This document shows positions 1 to 9,275 of a stretch of 64,000 nt of DNA, piece by piece. A program made the position numbers and the translations under genes. The notes beneath the pieces were generated by a model. The model made no database searches. It was given only the letters and a program-made list of their open reading frames with translations, and was not told the origin of the DNA. How positions within the stretch are numbered: position 1 is the stretch's first letter; every line of letters begins with the position of its first letter. Origin of the DNA: JAHELQ01 sp964491915 (GTDB taxonomy: Bacteria; Acidobacteriota; Aminicenantia; UBA2199); the NCBI GenBank assembly GCA_964491915.1, contig CAZBHS010000029.1, positions 1 through 64,000 on the forward strand. The letters are read 5' to 3'.

Positions 1-1
1 G

Positions 2-1645
2 GTATGGGAACACTTTTTCGGCATCCGCCCCATCGGCATCCGCGACAACTTCTTCGAGCTGGGGGGCCACTCGTTGCGGGCCATCTCCATGGTGGCCGCC
101 ATCCACAAAGAGCTGAACGTCAAAATCCCCCTCAACATTATCTTCGCCGGCCCCACAGTGGCTGAATTGGCGGAAGCGGTCGATGGCATGGCAACGGAAA
201 TGTTTGAAGAAATGATTCATATCCCCGACAGTGATTATTACGATGTTCCACTGCCGATTCTTGGGATGTGGATGCGTTACCAATACCAGATAAAGGACCG
301 CATGCCGTTCAATGTGAGCGCAGACTACCATCTGGGAAATGTGGATCGTCAGGCCATGGAGCGCGCCTGGGAAGCGTTGCTGCTCAGGCATGAGACAATG
401 CGTACCCTGTTCCGATCATTGCCCGAAGGCCAAAAAATGATGGTTGAACCGTTCGATACAAAAAAACACGAACTTGAATATATCGATATTCAGGATTCTG
501 AAGATCCCGATACTTTGTCCAGGGAATTGGTCGATGAACGGTTCCGCACGATGTTTGATCTGGAGAACGGACCCATTTGCAAAGGAACACTTATCAGACT
601 TTCTCCTGAGCGGACCGTATTTTTTCTAGTCATCCATCATATTCTGTCGGACGCCTGGTCGCGCGAAGTAATGGAGAAAGAGCTAATGACAATGTATGAG
701 GCGTTTGCCAAAGGACAGGAAAATCCTTTGAAACCGCTGCGTTTTCAGTACAGAGACTTTGGCTCCTGGTACAATCGGCGGATCAAAAACGATAATTCCA
801 CTGACATAAAATCATTCTGGCACTCTATGTTTTCTCTTCCGTTGCCTGAATCCAACCTACCGATGGACTTTCCTGAAAATCGACGCGCAGGATCCTACCG
901 GGAATTGTTGCTGGAGGATACATGTGAAATGTTCCGTCCCCTGAACGAGGAAGAACAAGAACATTTTTTCGGATTGCTGGTTTCTGCCCGGTCGGTGAAA
1001 GGCGCAAAATATCAGTTTGTATTACCGGAAAAAATCAAGAATTTGTTGCTCGGTTTAGCCAGAACGACTGATACCAGCTTCTTTGCCGTAATGTCGGCAT
1101 GCCTCGATGTCTTTTTCTATCGACTGACAGGAAAGGCCGACAGTATGACCGGGACTATGGTGGCGACCCGTACTCACAAAGCGTTGGAAGGAATGTTGGG
1201 GTATTTTATGAATACCATGATATACCGGACTGTTATCGATCCGTCCCTCCGGTTCGGCGATTATATCAAATCGGTGGGGGATACCATCTCCAATGCCCTA
1301 ACTCACCGTGAGTATCCATTAGAAAGGCTATTATCGGAATTTGATGTATCATTGGATACGGCCGGCTCGTTGTTCTTGAATTTCTACAAGGTGGATGATC
1401 AGGATTCAATGATTACGGATTTCGAAGCCCGCCATGAAGCGGTTGATCATGTTTATTTCGATATGGACCTCAACATCGGGGAATTCCCCAACGGCATACA
1501 AATCGAATGCAATTACAATAGGGAATTGTTTAAAAAGGAAACCATTGAAAGAACTTTTCAGAATTTTGCCGCGTTTGTGGTAGACATTGCTCATAATCTT
1601 GAAGCAAAAATCGCTGGGGTGAAACGTAATGGAGTTCCAAAATGA
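2..1645 (+). CDS. NRPS C-terminal part: PCP then terminal condensation domain (5' truncated)
   Basis: This is the 3' end of a non-ribosomal peptide synthetase whose frame is open to the left edge of the window. It begins inside a peptidyl carrier domain: DNFFELGGHSLRA (about bases 41-82) carries the Ser that takes phosphopantetheine. A condensation domain follows, with HHILSDAWS near base 636 as its His motif, the usual final Gly being Ala. No adenylation, thioesterase or reductase domain follows, so the protein ends in a lone C domain. Such terminal C domains can release or cyclise a product, or pass it to a partner; which applies here is unknown. The stop overlaps the start of the glycosyltransferase by 4 bases (ATGA), so the two are translationally coupled. 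TTG codons inside the PCP are not real starts. Confidence 0.9.
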   Translation, partial: VWEHFFGIRPIGIRDNFFELGGHSLRAISMVAAIHKELNVKIPLNIIFAGPTVAELAEAVDGMATEMFEEMIHIPDSDYYDVPLPILGMWMRYQYQIKDRMPFNVSADYHLGNVDRQAMERAWEALLLRHETMRTLFRSLPEGQKMMVEPFDTKKHELEYIDIQDSEDPDTLSRELVDERFRTMFDLENGPICKGTLIRLSPERTVFFLVIHHILSDAWSREVMEKELMTMYEAFAKGQENPLKPLRFQYRDFGSWYNRRIKNDNSTDIKSFWHSMFSLPLPESNLPMDFPENRRAGSYRELLLEDTCEMFRPLNEEEQEHFFGLLVSARSVKGAKYQFVLPEKIKNLLLGLARTTDTSFFAVMSACLDVFFYRLTGKADSMTGTMVATRTHKALEGMLGYFMNTMIYRTVIDPSLRFGDYIKSVGDTISNALTHREYPLERLLSEFDVSLDTAGSLFLNFYKVDDQDSMITDFEARHEAVDHVYFDMDLNIGEFPNGIQIECNYNRELFKKETIERTFQNFAAFVVDIAHNLEAKIAGVKRNGVPK

Positions 1646-3015
1646 ACAAATCTTCGAACAAAAAAGCTACCGTCTGGGTAGTCCTGTATCCTCAATTTAG
1701 CGCCTACAACGCCACATTCCCAGTTGCAAAGGAACTGGAGAGGCAGGATTACCGTGTTGTGTTTGTGGGAAATTCAACGTTTTCCCACTATGTGAATGAA
1801 GCCGGCTTCGAGTATCGGATTCTGGAACCGGAGAAAGAATGGTTTGATGGATTGCAAGACCGCTATGATCAACAATTGGAAGCTATGGATGTCCGATCCC
1901 GGTTCGCCGAGTTTCGAATCAAAGCTCGCTTGAACCTAAAAAAAAACCTCGAGGTGGGAAATCATTTGCAGGCAAAGGTCGAGGCTTTGTTCGATGAAAT
2001 TCCACCAAATCTTGTGATGTCCGATTGTTTGCTGCCTCAAAACTCCATACCGTTTCTAAAAGCTGACATCCCAATCGTCGGCGTCAGCACTTGTCTGTCG
2101 TCGGTATTTTCCTGGAACACGCCGCCTGTATTTTCAAACGTCGTACCTTTTCGCAAGAACTCAGCGGTCAATCGAGTCAGAAATCTCGCGGCCTGGCTGA
2201 AGCTTTCCCTTAGAAGGCTGAAAGAAAGGATTATGTTCAAGGCCTATTTTGTATTTGCCCTGGGTTTCAAGGGATTCCGTGAAGGAAAACCCATTCAAAA
2301 CGCCGGCGGCCGGGTAAGGCTTGGTGAATATGGCGATCGACTGGATGTGCCGGAGTTGGTGATGGCCCCCAGGGATCTGGATTTCCCCCAAGTGGCCAAA
2401 AGTATGGTCCGCCATTACGCCGGTGCATGTGTGGACGCTTCCAGACCCAACGATCCATTTGATTGGAGTCGGGTGGATCCAGAAAAAAAATTGATCTATT
2501 GTTCTTTGGGCTCCCATAGTGAGTGGGCCAAGGACAATTGGTGGAGATTGATCGCTTCGATGATGGAAGCCATGTCTCAACTGACCGACATGCAGCTCAT
2601 CATCCAACTCTCCGACGAAAATGACCGGGAAAAAATGAAACAAGCCCCCGCCAATGTTTTTGTCGCCGATTGGGTTCCGCAATTGGAAGTGCTCGAAAAG
2701 TCGGACCTGTTCATCACCCATGGGGGATTGAGCTCTGTCCGCGAATCCATCTATTTCGGCGTTCCTATGATTGTATTCCCGTATGGCATGGACCAACCGG
2801 GCAACGCGGCCCGCATTGTGTATCACAAATTGGGCCTCAGAGGAGACATCTCATCTGTAAACTCCGAAAAGATCAGTGATTTGATTCAGAAATCACTGAC
2901 CGATTCCATCATTCAAGAATCTATCGCACAAATGCGGGAAATCTTCCGGCAGAAAACCTGTTATCAAGAAACAGTCACATTTTTAGAGCAATTTATGAAA
3001 AAAACTCAGGAATAA
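1642..3015 (+). CDS. GT1/MGT-type UDP-glycosyltransferase
   Basis: A 457-residue glycosyltransferase of the UGT/macrolide-glycosyltransferase kind (GT-B fold). The N-terminal acceptor half starts with a Rossmann strand followed by the stretch TFPVAKELERQDYRVVFVG. The C-terminal donor half has the sugar-nucleotide signature: ADWVPQLEVLEKSDLFITHG, then GG, then ESIYFGVPMIVFPYGMDQPGN, in which His, the Gly pair, Pro and the terminal Asp-Gln pair bind the nucleotide sugar. Family members glycosylate lipids, macrolides or peptides. It overlaps the upstream NRPS stop by 4 bases, with GGAG just before the ATG, and is followed 5 bases later by the GH13 gene. The natural inference is that it sugars the NRPS product, but a lipid acceptor cannot be excluded. 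Confidence 0.85.
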   Translation: MNKSSNKKATVWVVLYPQFSAYNATFPVAKELERQDYRVVFVGNSTFSHYVNEAGFEYRILEPEKEWFDGLQDRYDQQLEAMDVRSRFAEFRIKARLNLKKNLEVGNHLQAKVEALFDEIPPNLVMSDCLLPQNSIPFLKADIPIVGVSTCLSSVFSWNTPPVFSNVVPFRKNSAVNRVRNLAAWLKLSLRRLKERIMFKAYFVFALGFKGFREGKPIQNAGGRVRLGEYGDRLDVPELVMAPRDLDFPQVAKSMVRHYAGACVDASRPNDPFDWSRVDPEKKLIYCSLGSHSEWAKDNWWRLIASMMEAMSQLTDMQLIIQLSDENDREKMKQAPANVFVADWVPQLEVLEKSDLFITHGGLSSVRESIYFGVPMIVFPYGMDQPGNAARIVYHKLGLRGDISSVNSEKISDLIQKSLTDSIIQESIAQMREIFRQKTCYQETVTFLEQFMKKTQE

Positions 3016-3020
3016 AAATT

Positions 3021-4880
3021 ATGATCAAAGAATTCCTTTTCATTGCACCGGAAAAAGAGGTAAGCACCGTCCATATCGGAGTGTTTCCATCGAGGGGCCG
3101 ATATTTCCGCCGGCAGATGACCCACCGCGGCAAAGGGGTGTTTACAGTCGAGGTGGATGTCCCCGAAGGCGAAGTCTTCATCCACTATTTCCTCAATGGA
3201 GATTTCTCCAAACCTGTCAGCAACAACCTGGAAGACCAGGTGTCCCGCAGCGATCATCTGAAGCGGTGCTCGGTCTACATCGGCACCGAACCCTTTTGCG
3301 CCCTCGAATTCCAGCCTCATTCGCCGTATGTGTCCCATCTAGATGAGGGGCGGATGGTCTTGCGGGCCATCAGCCACCATTCCTGGGTGCAAGCGGTGAA
3401 CTGGATTACGATCGAGGGTGAGAGCTTGTCCTTCCGTCCGGCCTTTTGCCACAAGAATAAAAAATATTGGATTCTGGAATTGCCCCGCCGGTTCCAAAGC
3501 TCCTCCTTCTATTTTTGTCTAGAAGGCGTTGATGATGAAATCGCTCTGTATAAGGACAATCCGCTGACGCTTTCATCCGCGCAATTATCTATGACCCCTC
3601 AAGCAAACGGAGCCCATGCGGTCGGTTATCAGGTGTTTCCCGACCGGTTCAGCAAATCAGCGTCTCAAAAAAATCAGGCCTATTTCGAGCCATGGGGCGA
3701 CACGCCCGGCAATTTCTCCTATTTTGGCGGCGATCTGCGGGGAATCATCGAAAAACTGCCTTATATCACTGAACTTGGCGTCGATTTTCTCTACTTGAAT
3801 CCTGTATTTATAGCCAAAACCTCCCATCGCTACGACACCATCGATTACTTCCGGGTGGATCCTTTGTTGGGGAGCTCCGCTGATTTTCTGGAATTGGTGG
3901 AATGCGCCCATCGATTGGGGCTGCGGGTGATTCTCGATCTGGCTCTCAACCATTGCAGCGTTGACTTTTTCGCGTTTAAAGATATATTAGAGCATCAGGA
4001 AGACTCTCTGTATATCGATTGGTTCACTATCGACAGCTTCCCGGTTACGGTGAGCGAGCCGCCCTGTTACGGCGCCTGGAGCGGTTACAAAGATATGCCG
4101 GAATTCAATCTGGAAAATACCAAAGTCCAGGATTATCTGATCAAAGCGGCGGTGTTCTGGTTGGAGGAATTCGACATCGACGGCTTCCGGTTGGACGCCT
4201 GCTCCCATCTTCCGTTAGAATTCACCCGCCGGTTAATGAGCGCGGTTGAATCCGTCAATCCGCGGGCGCTGGTGATTGGTGAGCTCTGGCATAAAAACAC
4301 AGCGGTTCTTGTCGAAGAGACCGGGATTCACGGTATCACCAATTATTCATTTTATTGGGACGTTGTGGTACCGTTGATCGAGAAGCGGGGCTTCCCTGTG
4401 GACCGGCTGGCGGACGCCATCATCGCCTCAGTCTACCGGTTGCCGCTTGGAGAGGGGAGTGTTAGCTGGAATTTCTTGAGCAATCACGACGTGCCGCGCC
4501 TTGTTTCTGTATTGCCCGATCCGCGGCTTTACCGGTTGGCAATCGCTTTACTTTATGCCATGCCCGGAAGCCCGGTGATCTATTACGGCGAAGAATTGGC
4601 GATGCACGGGGCGAGCGATCCCGACAACCGGCGCTGTATGGAATGGGAAAAACTGGAAGGCCAAGATGGACTTCTGCGCGCTATCAAACGGTTCAACCAA
4701 TTGCGACGCCAAAAGATTCATCTCTTCAAGACCGGCGAGTTTTCCATTCCAATCGCGGACCCGGAAAAAAGAGAATTGACCATCAGTTATACCAACAAAA
4801 AAGAGCGGATGCTCTTCCACTTCAATTTCGACGCCAACGAAACAAAAATCTATATTAACGGACATCTCTATGAAATCTAA
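3021..4880 (+). CDS. GH13 alpha-amylase family glucan hydrolase (neopullulanase/cyclomaltodextrinase-like)
   Basis: A 619-residue GH13 enzyme. An N-terminal beta-sandwich of about 180 residues precedes the (beta/alpha)8 barrel, as in neopullulanases and cyclomaltodextrinases. Barrel motifs are in order: VGYQVFPDRF, DLALNH (region I), DGFRLDACSHLP (region II, nucleophile Asp), VIGELWH (region III, acid/base Glu) and FLSNHDVPR (region IV, Asp). All three catalytic carboxylates are present. There is no signal peptide, so it probably acts in the cytoplasm on alpha-glucans or maltodextrins, by hydrolysis or transglycosylation. AGGAAT precedes the ATG by about 8 bases. It overlaps the downstream glycogen synthase start by 11 bases and follows the glycosyltransferase by 5, so all belong to one transcript with the NRPS. 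The exact substrate is not determinable from sequence. Confidence 0.88.
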   Translation: MIKEFLFIAPEKEVSTVHIGVFPSRGRYFRRQMTHRGKGVFTVEVDVPEGEVFIHYFLNGDFSKPVSNNLEDQVSRSDHLKRCSVYIGTEPFCALEFQPHSPYVSHLDEGRMVLRAISHHSWVQAVNWITIEGESLSFRPAFCHKNKKYWILELPRRFQSSSFYFCLEGVDDEIALYKDNPLTLSSAQLSMTPQANGAHAVGYQVFPDRFSKSASQKNQAYFEPWGDTPGNFSYFGGDLRGIIEKLPYITELGVDFLYLNPVFIAKTSHRYDTIDYFRVDPLLGSSADFLELVECAHRLGLRVILDLALNHCSVDFFAFKDILEHQEDSLYIDWFTIDSFPVTVSEPPCYGAWSGYKDMPEFNLENTKVQDYLIKAAVFWLEEFDIDGFRLDACSHLPLEFTRRLMSAVESVNPRALVIGELWHKNTAVLVEETGIHGITNYSFYWDVVVPLIEKRGFPVDRLADAIIASVYRLPLGEGSVSWNFLSNHDVPRLVSVLPDPRLYRLAIALLYAMPGSPVIYYGEELAMHGASDPDNRRCMEWEKLEGQDGLLRAIKRFNQLRRQKIHLFKTGEFSIPIADPEKRELTISYTNKKERMLFHFNFDANETKIYINGHLYEI

Positions 4881-6405
4881 ACCAAGAACCATTGTTCATG
4901 TCACATCCGAGGTGGCGCCATTCTACAAGAGGGGAGGATTGGGCGATGTGGCGGGGGCGCTCCCCATCTATCTCGAGAATCCCGAATACCACAACATCGT
5001 TATCAGCCTCTATTACGACGAAAAGATGAAGCACCTCGAAGAAGCCGTCGAGGAGAGCTTCGTCATCACATTCCATGGAGTGCCGTACCGCTTTTCCACT
5101 TTCTCGGTGGAACGAAAGGGGATTCTCTATTATTTCATCCGCCTCTCGGATTCCAGTATCCTCAGTGATCTGGAAAACAATGATGGATTCAAGCCTTACG
5201 CGGCGCCTTCGGCCATTGTTCCCTTCTTCTATTTCGCCAGGGCCGCGTTACAGGTTGTGCTCCACAATCGCCATTTCCCCGACTTTCTTTTTTGCCACGA
5301 TTGGCAAACCGGCGGTGTGTTCGCTTTTCCCGACATCCTACAGGAGCTTCACGCCGAAAATCCCTTCACAAGGGTTTTTATGATCCACAATTACGATTTT
5401 CAGGGACCCCTCTATCACGATATTTGCCGCTACCTCGAACCGCAAAACAATCGCGAAATCGAAGCGGTTCTCAACCGCTTCGGCCACGCAACCCTTTTGG
5501 CGTTGGCGCTGAAAAACTGCGATTACGCGGCGGCCGTCAGCCACACCTACGCCCGCGAGCTCATGGCCCGCGACGCCCCCCACCTCGGCCTCGACTATCT
5601 CTCCCTTTTAAAACACAATGTCCACTCCTTCTTGAACGGCAGCGACACCTCCCTCTGGCAACCGCGGGACAATCCGTTTTTGTCCCTCAACTACGACGAA
5701 GACTCGCTGGACAAGAAGCGGGAGCTCAAACTCGAATTCTTATCGCGTCATTCCAGCAACGGCGACCGCCGGCCGGACCAACCGCTGGTCCTCATGCTCT
5801 GCCGTCTGACGGTGCAAAAAGGCATCGGCCTATTCGCCGATTATTTCGAAGACGAAGAGAGCATCGTCGATCATATGCGCAGCTTCCTGGAGTTGGGGAT
5901 TCGCTTCGTTATCCACGGCAATCCCGCCGGCGGCATGAATAGCGTCATCCATCAACGACTGGCCAAATTGGCGAAGACCTTCCACCAGAGTTTCATCTAC
6001 TTGCCCGGCTATTCGGAAGAGTCGGCTCATCAATTGCTGGCCGCCGCCGACATCCTGCTGGCCCCCTCTCTCTTCGAACCTTGCGGATTGATCCAGATCT
6101 ACGCCATGGCCTTCGGCACTGTCCCGGTGGTGCGCCCAGTCGGCGGGATGAAAGACACTGTTGACTGCTACAACGACAACCCCTCGCACGCCACCGGTTT
6201 CCATATCCCGCAGTTCACTCGCGAGTCCCTGATTCAAACCATCGGGCAGGCAGTGTCGATCTATCGCCACCATCCCCAACTCTGGCAACAAATGATGAAA
6301 CGGGGCATGGCCCGCGACTTCTCCTGGCACCGCATGAAGCATCAATACTTCAACTTCTTCACCGCCGTCGAACAAGGCCGACCCGTAGCCCCCACACTCC
6401 TCTAA
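4870..6405 (+). CDS. glgA: Glycogen/starch synthase (GT5)
   Basis: A 511-residue GT5 family glycogen synthase. It transfers glucose from ADP- or UDP-glucose to the non-reducing end of an alpha-1,4-glucan. The N-terminus has the donor-binding loop KRGGLGDVAGALP (canonical KTGGLADV) after a Rossmann strand. FLFCHDWQTG is the conserved acceptor-domain motif. The C-terminal domain has the long region APSLFEPCGLIQIYAMAFGT, where Glu and Cys belong to the E-x7-E retaining GT motif. Length fits bacterial GlgA (about 480-530). It begins inside the GH13 gene, so it is translationally coupled. No glgC or glgB is nearby. Finding it at the end of an NRPS/glycosyltransferase transcript is unusual. No clear terminator follows. 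Confidence 0.88.
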   Translation: MKSKPRTIVHVTSEVAPFYKRGGLGDVAGALPIYLENPEYHNIVISLYYDEKMKHLEEAVEESFVITFHGVPYRFSTFSVERKGILYYFIRLSDSSILSDLENNDGFKPYAAPSAIVPFFYFARAALQVVLHNRHFPDFLFCHDWQTGGVFAFPDILQELHAENPFTRVFMIHNYDFQGPLYHDICRYLEPQNNREIEAVLNRFGHATLLALALKNCDYAAAVSHTYARELMARDAPHLGLDYLSLLKHNVHSFLNGSDTSLWQPRDNPFLSLNYDEDSLDKKRELKLEFLSRHSSNGDRRPDQPLVLMLCRLTVQKGIGLFADYFEDEESIVDHMRSFLELGIRFVIHGNPAGGMNSVIHQRLAKLAKTFHQSFIYLPGYSEESAHQLLAAADILLAPSLFEPCGLIQIYAMAFGTVPVVRPVGGMKDTVDCYNDNPSHATGFHIPQFTRESLIQTIGQAVSIYRHHPQLWQQMMKRGMARDFSWHRMKHQYFNFFTAVEQGRPVAPTLL

Positions 6406-6459
6406 CCTCCCCGCCACCCCAAAAAATTCCCCGATTTAACACAACAGCGGAGCTCTCCA

Positions 6460-6488
6460 TTGATCATTCCGTTTTTTCATACTATAAT
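6460..6488 (+). promoter_or_regulatory. Sigma-70-type promoter, possibly leaderless transcript
   Basis: TTGATC at 6460-6465 and a consensus TATAAT at 6483-6488 are separated by exactly 17 bases. The expected start point (about 7 bases after the -10) is at 6495, which is the A of the ATG of the next gene, so that mRNA may be leaderless or nearly so. Only a weak GAAG precedes the ATG. Confidence 0.6.
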
Positions 6489-6494
6489 GAAGCC

Positions 6495-7622
6495 ATGAAA
6501 AAATTGCCAGTCGGGATTCAAACCTTCCGTGACATCATCAACGACGATTATCTCTATGTCGATAAAACCAAAGATATTCACCGCCTTTTGACATCTGGAA
6601 GTAAATATTTTTTTTTGGCAAGGCCACGCCGTTTCGGTAAATCGCTACTGATTTCAACGCTGCGGGAGCTCTTTTCCGGGAAACGGGAGTTGTTCGAGGG
6701 ACTTTGGATCTATGACAAAATCCAGTGGCATGAGTATCCCGTCATCCATCTGGATTTTTTGGGGAAAAAATACGGCAGCGAGCAAGAGCTCTTGGAAACT
6801 CTCGAATTTATGCTCAGCCGCAATGCCGAGCGCTATGGGATTCAATTAAAGGAAAAGGGATACGACAAACGCTTCAACGAGTTGATTCGTGAATTGGCGA
6901 AAATCGACCGGGTGGTGATACTGGTGGATGAATACGATAAACCCATCATCAATCACATTGAACAGGAAGATGTGGCGTTCGGGAACCGCAATATCCTTCG
7001 CATCTTTTATGAATCCATTAAAGAAGCGGATGAATTTTTGAAATTCGTAATGGTTACCGGCGTGTCGAAATTCTCGAAGGTATCGATTTTTTCCGGGCTG
7101 AACAATCTCGATGATATCACTATAGATGATCGTTTCATAACGTTATTGGGTTACACCCATGATGAATTCCTGCATTATTTCTCTCCATGGCTCCAGGAGA
7201 TGGATGTGGATCTGGAGGATATCAAAAAGTGGTACAACGGCTACTCCTGGGACGGCAAGAATTTTCTCTACAATCCCCTCTCGGTTTTGCAATTTTTTAA
7301 CAAGCGAAAATTCGGAAATTATTGGTTCTCCACCGGAACCCCCACGTTTCTTCTAAAGGCCATCAGAAACCACAATATCGACATCAAGCGCATGGAAAAC
7401 TACCAGACAAACAAATTGGTGTTCGATTCATTCGATATCGACCGCATCAATGTATTCGCGATACTCCTCCAAACAGGATATCTCACCATCAAAGAGGCCC
7501 GCGAAATTTCCCCCACCCAGGTCATCTACCGTCTCTCCTACCCAAACGAAGAAGTCAAAGAGTCGTTTCTCTTCATTATGTCAGAAATAAACAATCCCAA
7601 AATCTCGGAATTGGCGAATTAA
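6495..7622 (+). CDS. AAA-ATPase-like protein, C-terminally truncated (lacks the usual nuclease-like domain)
   Basis: A 375-residue protein of the AAA-ATPase_like/DUF1703 family, common in Bacteroidota and related anaerobes. The family signature near the N-terminus is clear: LPVGIQTFRDIINDDYLYVD, then the Walker A-like loop LARPRRFGKSLLIS and the Walker B VVILVDEYDKPI. Full-length members run past 500 residues and end in a PD-(D/E)XK nuclease-like domain. Here the protein stops right after YPNEEVKESFL, where that domain should begin, so it is a truncated copy. It has its own near-consensus promoter. It lies between the glycogen synthase operon and the discrete acyltransferase set and looks like an unrelated insertion. 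The cellular role of the family is not known. Confidence 0.75.
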   Translation: MKKLPVGIQTFRDIINDDYLYVDKTKDIHRLLTSGSKYFFLARPRRFGKSLLISTLRELFSGKRELFEGLWIYDKIQWHEYPVIHLDFLGKKYGSEQELLETLEFMLSRNAERYGIQLKEKGYDKRFNELIRELAKIDRVVILVDEYDKPIINHIEQEDVAFGNRNILRIFYESIKEADEFLKFVMVTGVSKFSKVSIFSGLNNLDDITIDDRFITLLGYTHDEFLHYFSPWLQEMDVDLEDIKKWYNGYSWDGKNFLYNPLSVLQFFNKRKFGNYWFSTGTPTFLLKAIRNHNIDIKRMENYQTNKLVFDSFDIDRINVFAILLQTGYLTIKEAREISPTQVIYRLSYPNEEVKESFLFIMSEINNPKISELAN

Positions 7623-7654
7623 CGCGAGAGAAGTAATACAAGGCCTTTTTCCCG

Positions 7655-7683
7655 TTGACATAGGATTGGAATTTGATTATGAT
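7655..7683 (+). promoter_or_regulatory. Strong sigma-70-type promoter for the acyltransferase/ACP set
   Basis: A perfect TTGACA at 7655-7660 and TATGAT at 7678-7683 are spaced 17 bases apart. The predicted start near 7690 leaves a very short leader carrying GGGGGGT (7691-7697) before the coding start at 7704. Confidence 0.75.
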
Positions 7684-7703
7684 TAGTTCCGGGGGGTAAT
7701 GTG

Positions 7704-9005
7704 ATGAGGAAACTGGGTAGTTTCGAGACGGCTCAGGCTTTTACCAATGAGCTATTCGCGTTTAACGCTGTGGTTGTTGTCGGTGTGTCCGGTGGGCTGA
7801 AAAAGGAATCTTTGAAGTCTGCGCTATTGGTGCTTCAAAAGCGGCATCCATTGCTTCGAGCGCGGATCGTGAAGCGCGGGGGAAGTTTTTACTTCGAAGA
7901 GGGCGATGAGAGGGAGATTCCCCTCGATGTAATCTCGCTTGAAGAAAAACATTCCTGGCAAGAGGTTGTCGAGAGGGAGCTCGATCTTCCATTCCAACAA
8001 GCGGATGAGCCGTTGCTGCGGGCAATCTTATCGCAATCTGAAGAAGGGGAAGATGGGGATTATTTGATTCTGACCTTCCATCACGCCATTGTCGATGCGC
8101 CGTCGGCCGGCAATGTGGTCAAAGAACTGTTGACGTTTTTGGGACGGAAAGACCCTGATGTGCTTGCCGATGAACCGGTGCAACCTTACCCCGCGTTGAA
8201 ACCGGCGGAACATTATTTTCCCGCAGGTTTCCGGGGATTGCGGTTGGCCATGAAAAATTTCTTATACATGAACCGGCAAATGGGGGACGAGGTTCTCTTC
8301 CGCTTACGCAGCCGGGGTCGCCGCAAAGCTCCGATTCACGACTCGGGGCGCGGCAAGATTTTGCCGCTTCAAATCCCCAAAGAGGAAACAGAAGCGTTGG
8401 CAAAAGCCGCCCGCAAAAAACGGGTCACCATCAACAGCCTCTTTGCCGCCGCCATGATGAAGGCGATCCACAAACACCTCTATGATGAGCAACCTATTCC
8501 GTTGCGGCATTTTAGCATCGCCAACCTGCGGCCCTATTCGGATCCCCCTTTACCGGATGATTTTCTGGGCGGTTATTTCTCCATGTTGCGCTTCACCATG
8601 CAAATGGACAAACACGAAGGAATCTGGCAACTTGCCCGCCGCGTCAATGACGAGGTGTACCGCATGGCCAAACGGGGCGATAAATACTGCGCCAATGTCC
8701 TGGGCGTGCACATGATGAAGGCCCTGTTCAAGTTCAAAAGCTTCCGCATGGGAACATCCGCCCTCAGCTACACCGGCGCCCTCGATCTCGAGCGCCAATA
8801 CGGCGATATCAAAATCCAAAAGGTTCACGCCTTTGTCTCCAACTTTCCGCTGGGGCCCGAGTTCACCGCCCAGGCGCGGTTGTTCAATGGGGAATTCTAT
8901 TGGGATATCCTATATCTCGATTCAGATATGAATCGCCAAAAAGCCGAAGCCATCGCCGGGGAGATCGACGCCATCCTGGACGCGGCAATCCACGATGAGG
9001 AGTGA
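7704..9005 (+). CDS. Condensation-superfamily acyltransferase (PapA/alcohol acyltransferase-like)
   Basis: A free-standing protein of about 433 residues from the CoA-dependent acyltransferase/NRPS condensation superfamily. The catalytic motif is HHAIVDAPS (HHxxxD), with Ala in place of the usual Gly after Asp. The C-terminal half, with NLRPYSDPPLPDDFLGGYFS and SYTGALDLERQYG, resembles PapA and alcohol O-acetyltransferase proteins more than modular C domains. Such enzymes move an acyl group from a carrier protein or CoA to an alcohol or amine. GTG at 7701 is also in frame, but the ATG at 7704 has better spacing from GGGGGGT. The ACP gene starts 5 bases after its stop. An acyl-AMP ligase lies in the same run, which suggests it uses an acyl-ACP donor. 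The acceptor is unknown. Confidence 0.78.
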   Translation: MRKLGSFETAQAFTNELFAFNAVVVVGVSGGLKKESLKSALLVLQKRHPLLRARIVKRGGSFYFEEGDEREIPLDVISLEEKHSWQEVVERELDLPFQQADEPLLRAILSQSEEGEDGDYLILTFHHAIVDAPSAGNVVKELLTFLGRKDPDVLADEPVQPYPALKPAEHYFPAGFRGLRLAMKNFLYMNRQMGDEVLFRLRSRGRRKAPIHDSGRGKILPLQIPKEETEALAKAARKKRVTINSLFAAAMMKAIHKHLYDEQPIPLRHFSIANLRPYSDPPLPDDFLGGYFSMLRFTMQMDKHEGIWQLARRVNDEVYRMAKRGDKYCANVLGVHMMKALFKFKSFRMGTSALSYTGALDLERQYGDIKIQKVHAFVSNFPLGPEFTAQARLFNGEFYWDILYLDSDMNRQKAEAIAGEIDAILDAAIHDEE

Positions 9006-9009
9006 TCCG

Positions 9010-9246
9010 ATGACAGTAAAACTAGAAGACGTTCTGCAATTGGTGCGCACCCAATTGGGAATCCGCACTATTTCCGCCGCCGACCGCCTGATGGAGGACC
9101 TCGGCGCCGAATCGGCAGACCTGGTAAACCTCGCCGCCGCCGCCGAAGACCGCTTCGACATCACCTTCGACGAAGCCAAAATCGCCGCCATCCGCACCCC
9201 CAATGACCTTTACAATTTAATAGAGATAACCAAGCGTGGGACTTAA
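9010..9246 (+). CDS. Discrete acyl carrier protein
   Basis: A 78-residue acyl carrier protein. The phosphopantetheine Ser sits in the helix-2 motif DLGAESADLVNL, which corresponds to the DSLD of classical ACPs with the Asp replaced by Glu. Acidic composition and length are typical. An ATG at 8995 is also in frame, but GAGGAG at 8997-9002 lies inside that extension and sits 7 bases before the ATG at 9010, so the latter is preferred. It begins 5 bases after the acyltransferase stop and is followed, after a HEPN/HATPase gene, by an acyl-AMP ligase. The likely job is to hold an acyl chain loaded by that ligase and present it to the acyltransferase. Confidence 0.85.
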   Translation: MTVKLEDVLQLVRTQLGIRTISAADRLMEDLGAESADLVNLAAAAEDRFDITFDEAKIAAIRTPNDLYNLIEITKRGT

Positions 9247-9275
9247 AAAAGATAGCCCGGAGAGGTGAAATCACG

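Noticed and set aside
2161..2826. 221-codon minus-strand open frame
   Set aside because: Lies wholly antisense to the glycosyltransferase, which has clear motifs; no ribosome-binding site or family.
5292..6417. Long alternative frames on both strands within glgA
   Set aside because: Arg/Pro-rich shadow translations of a clear GT5 gene.
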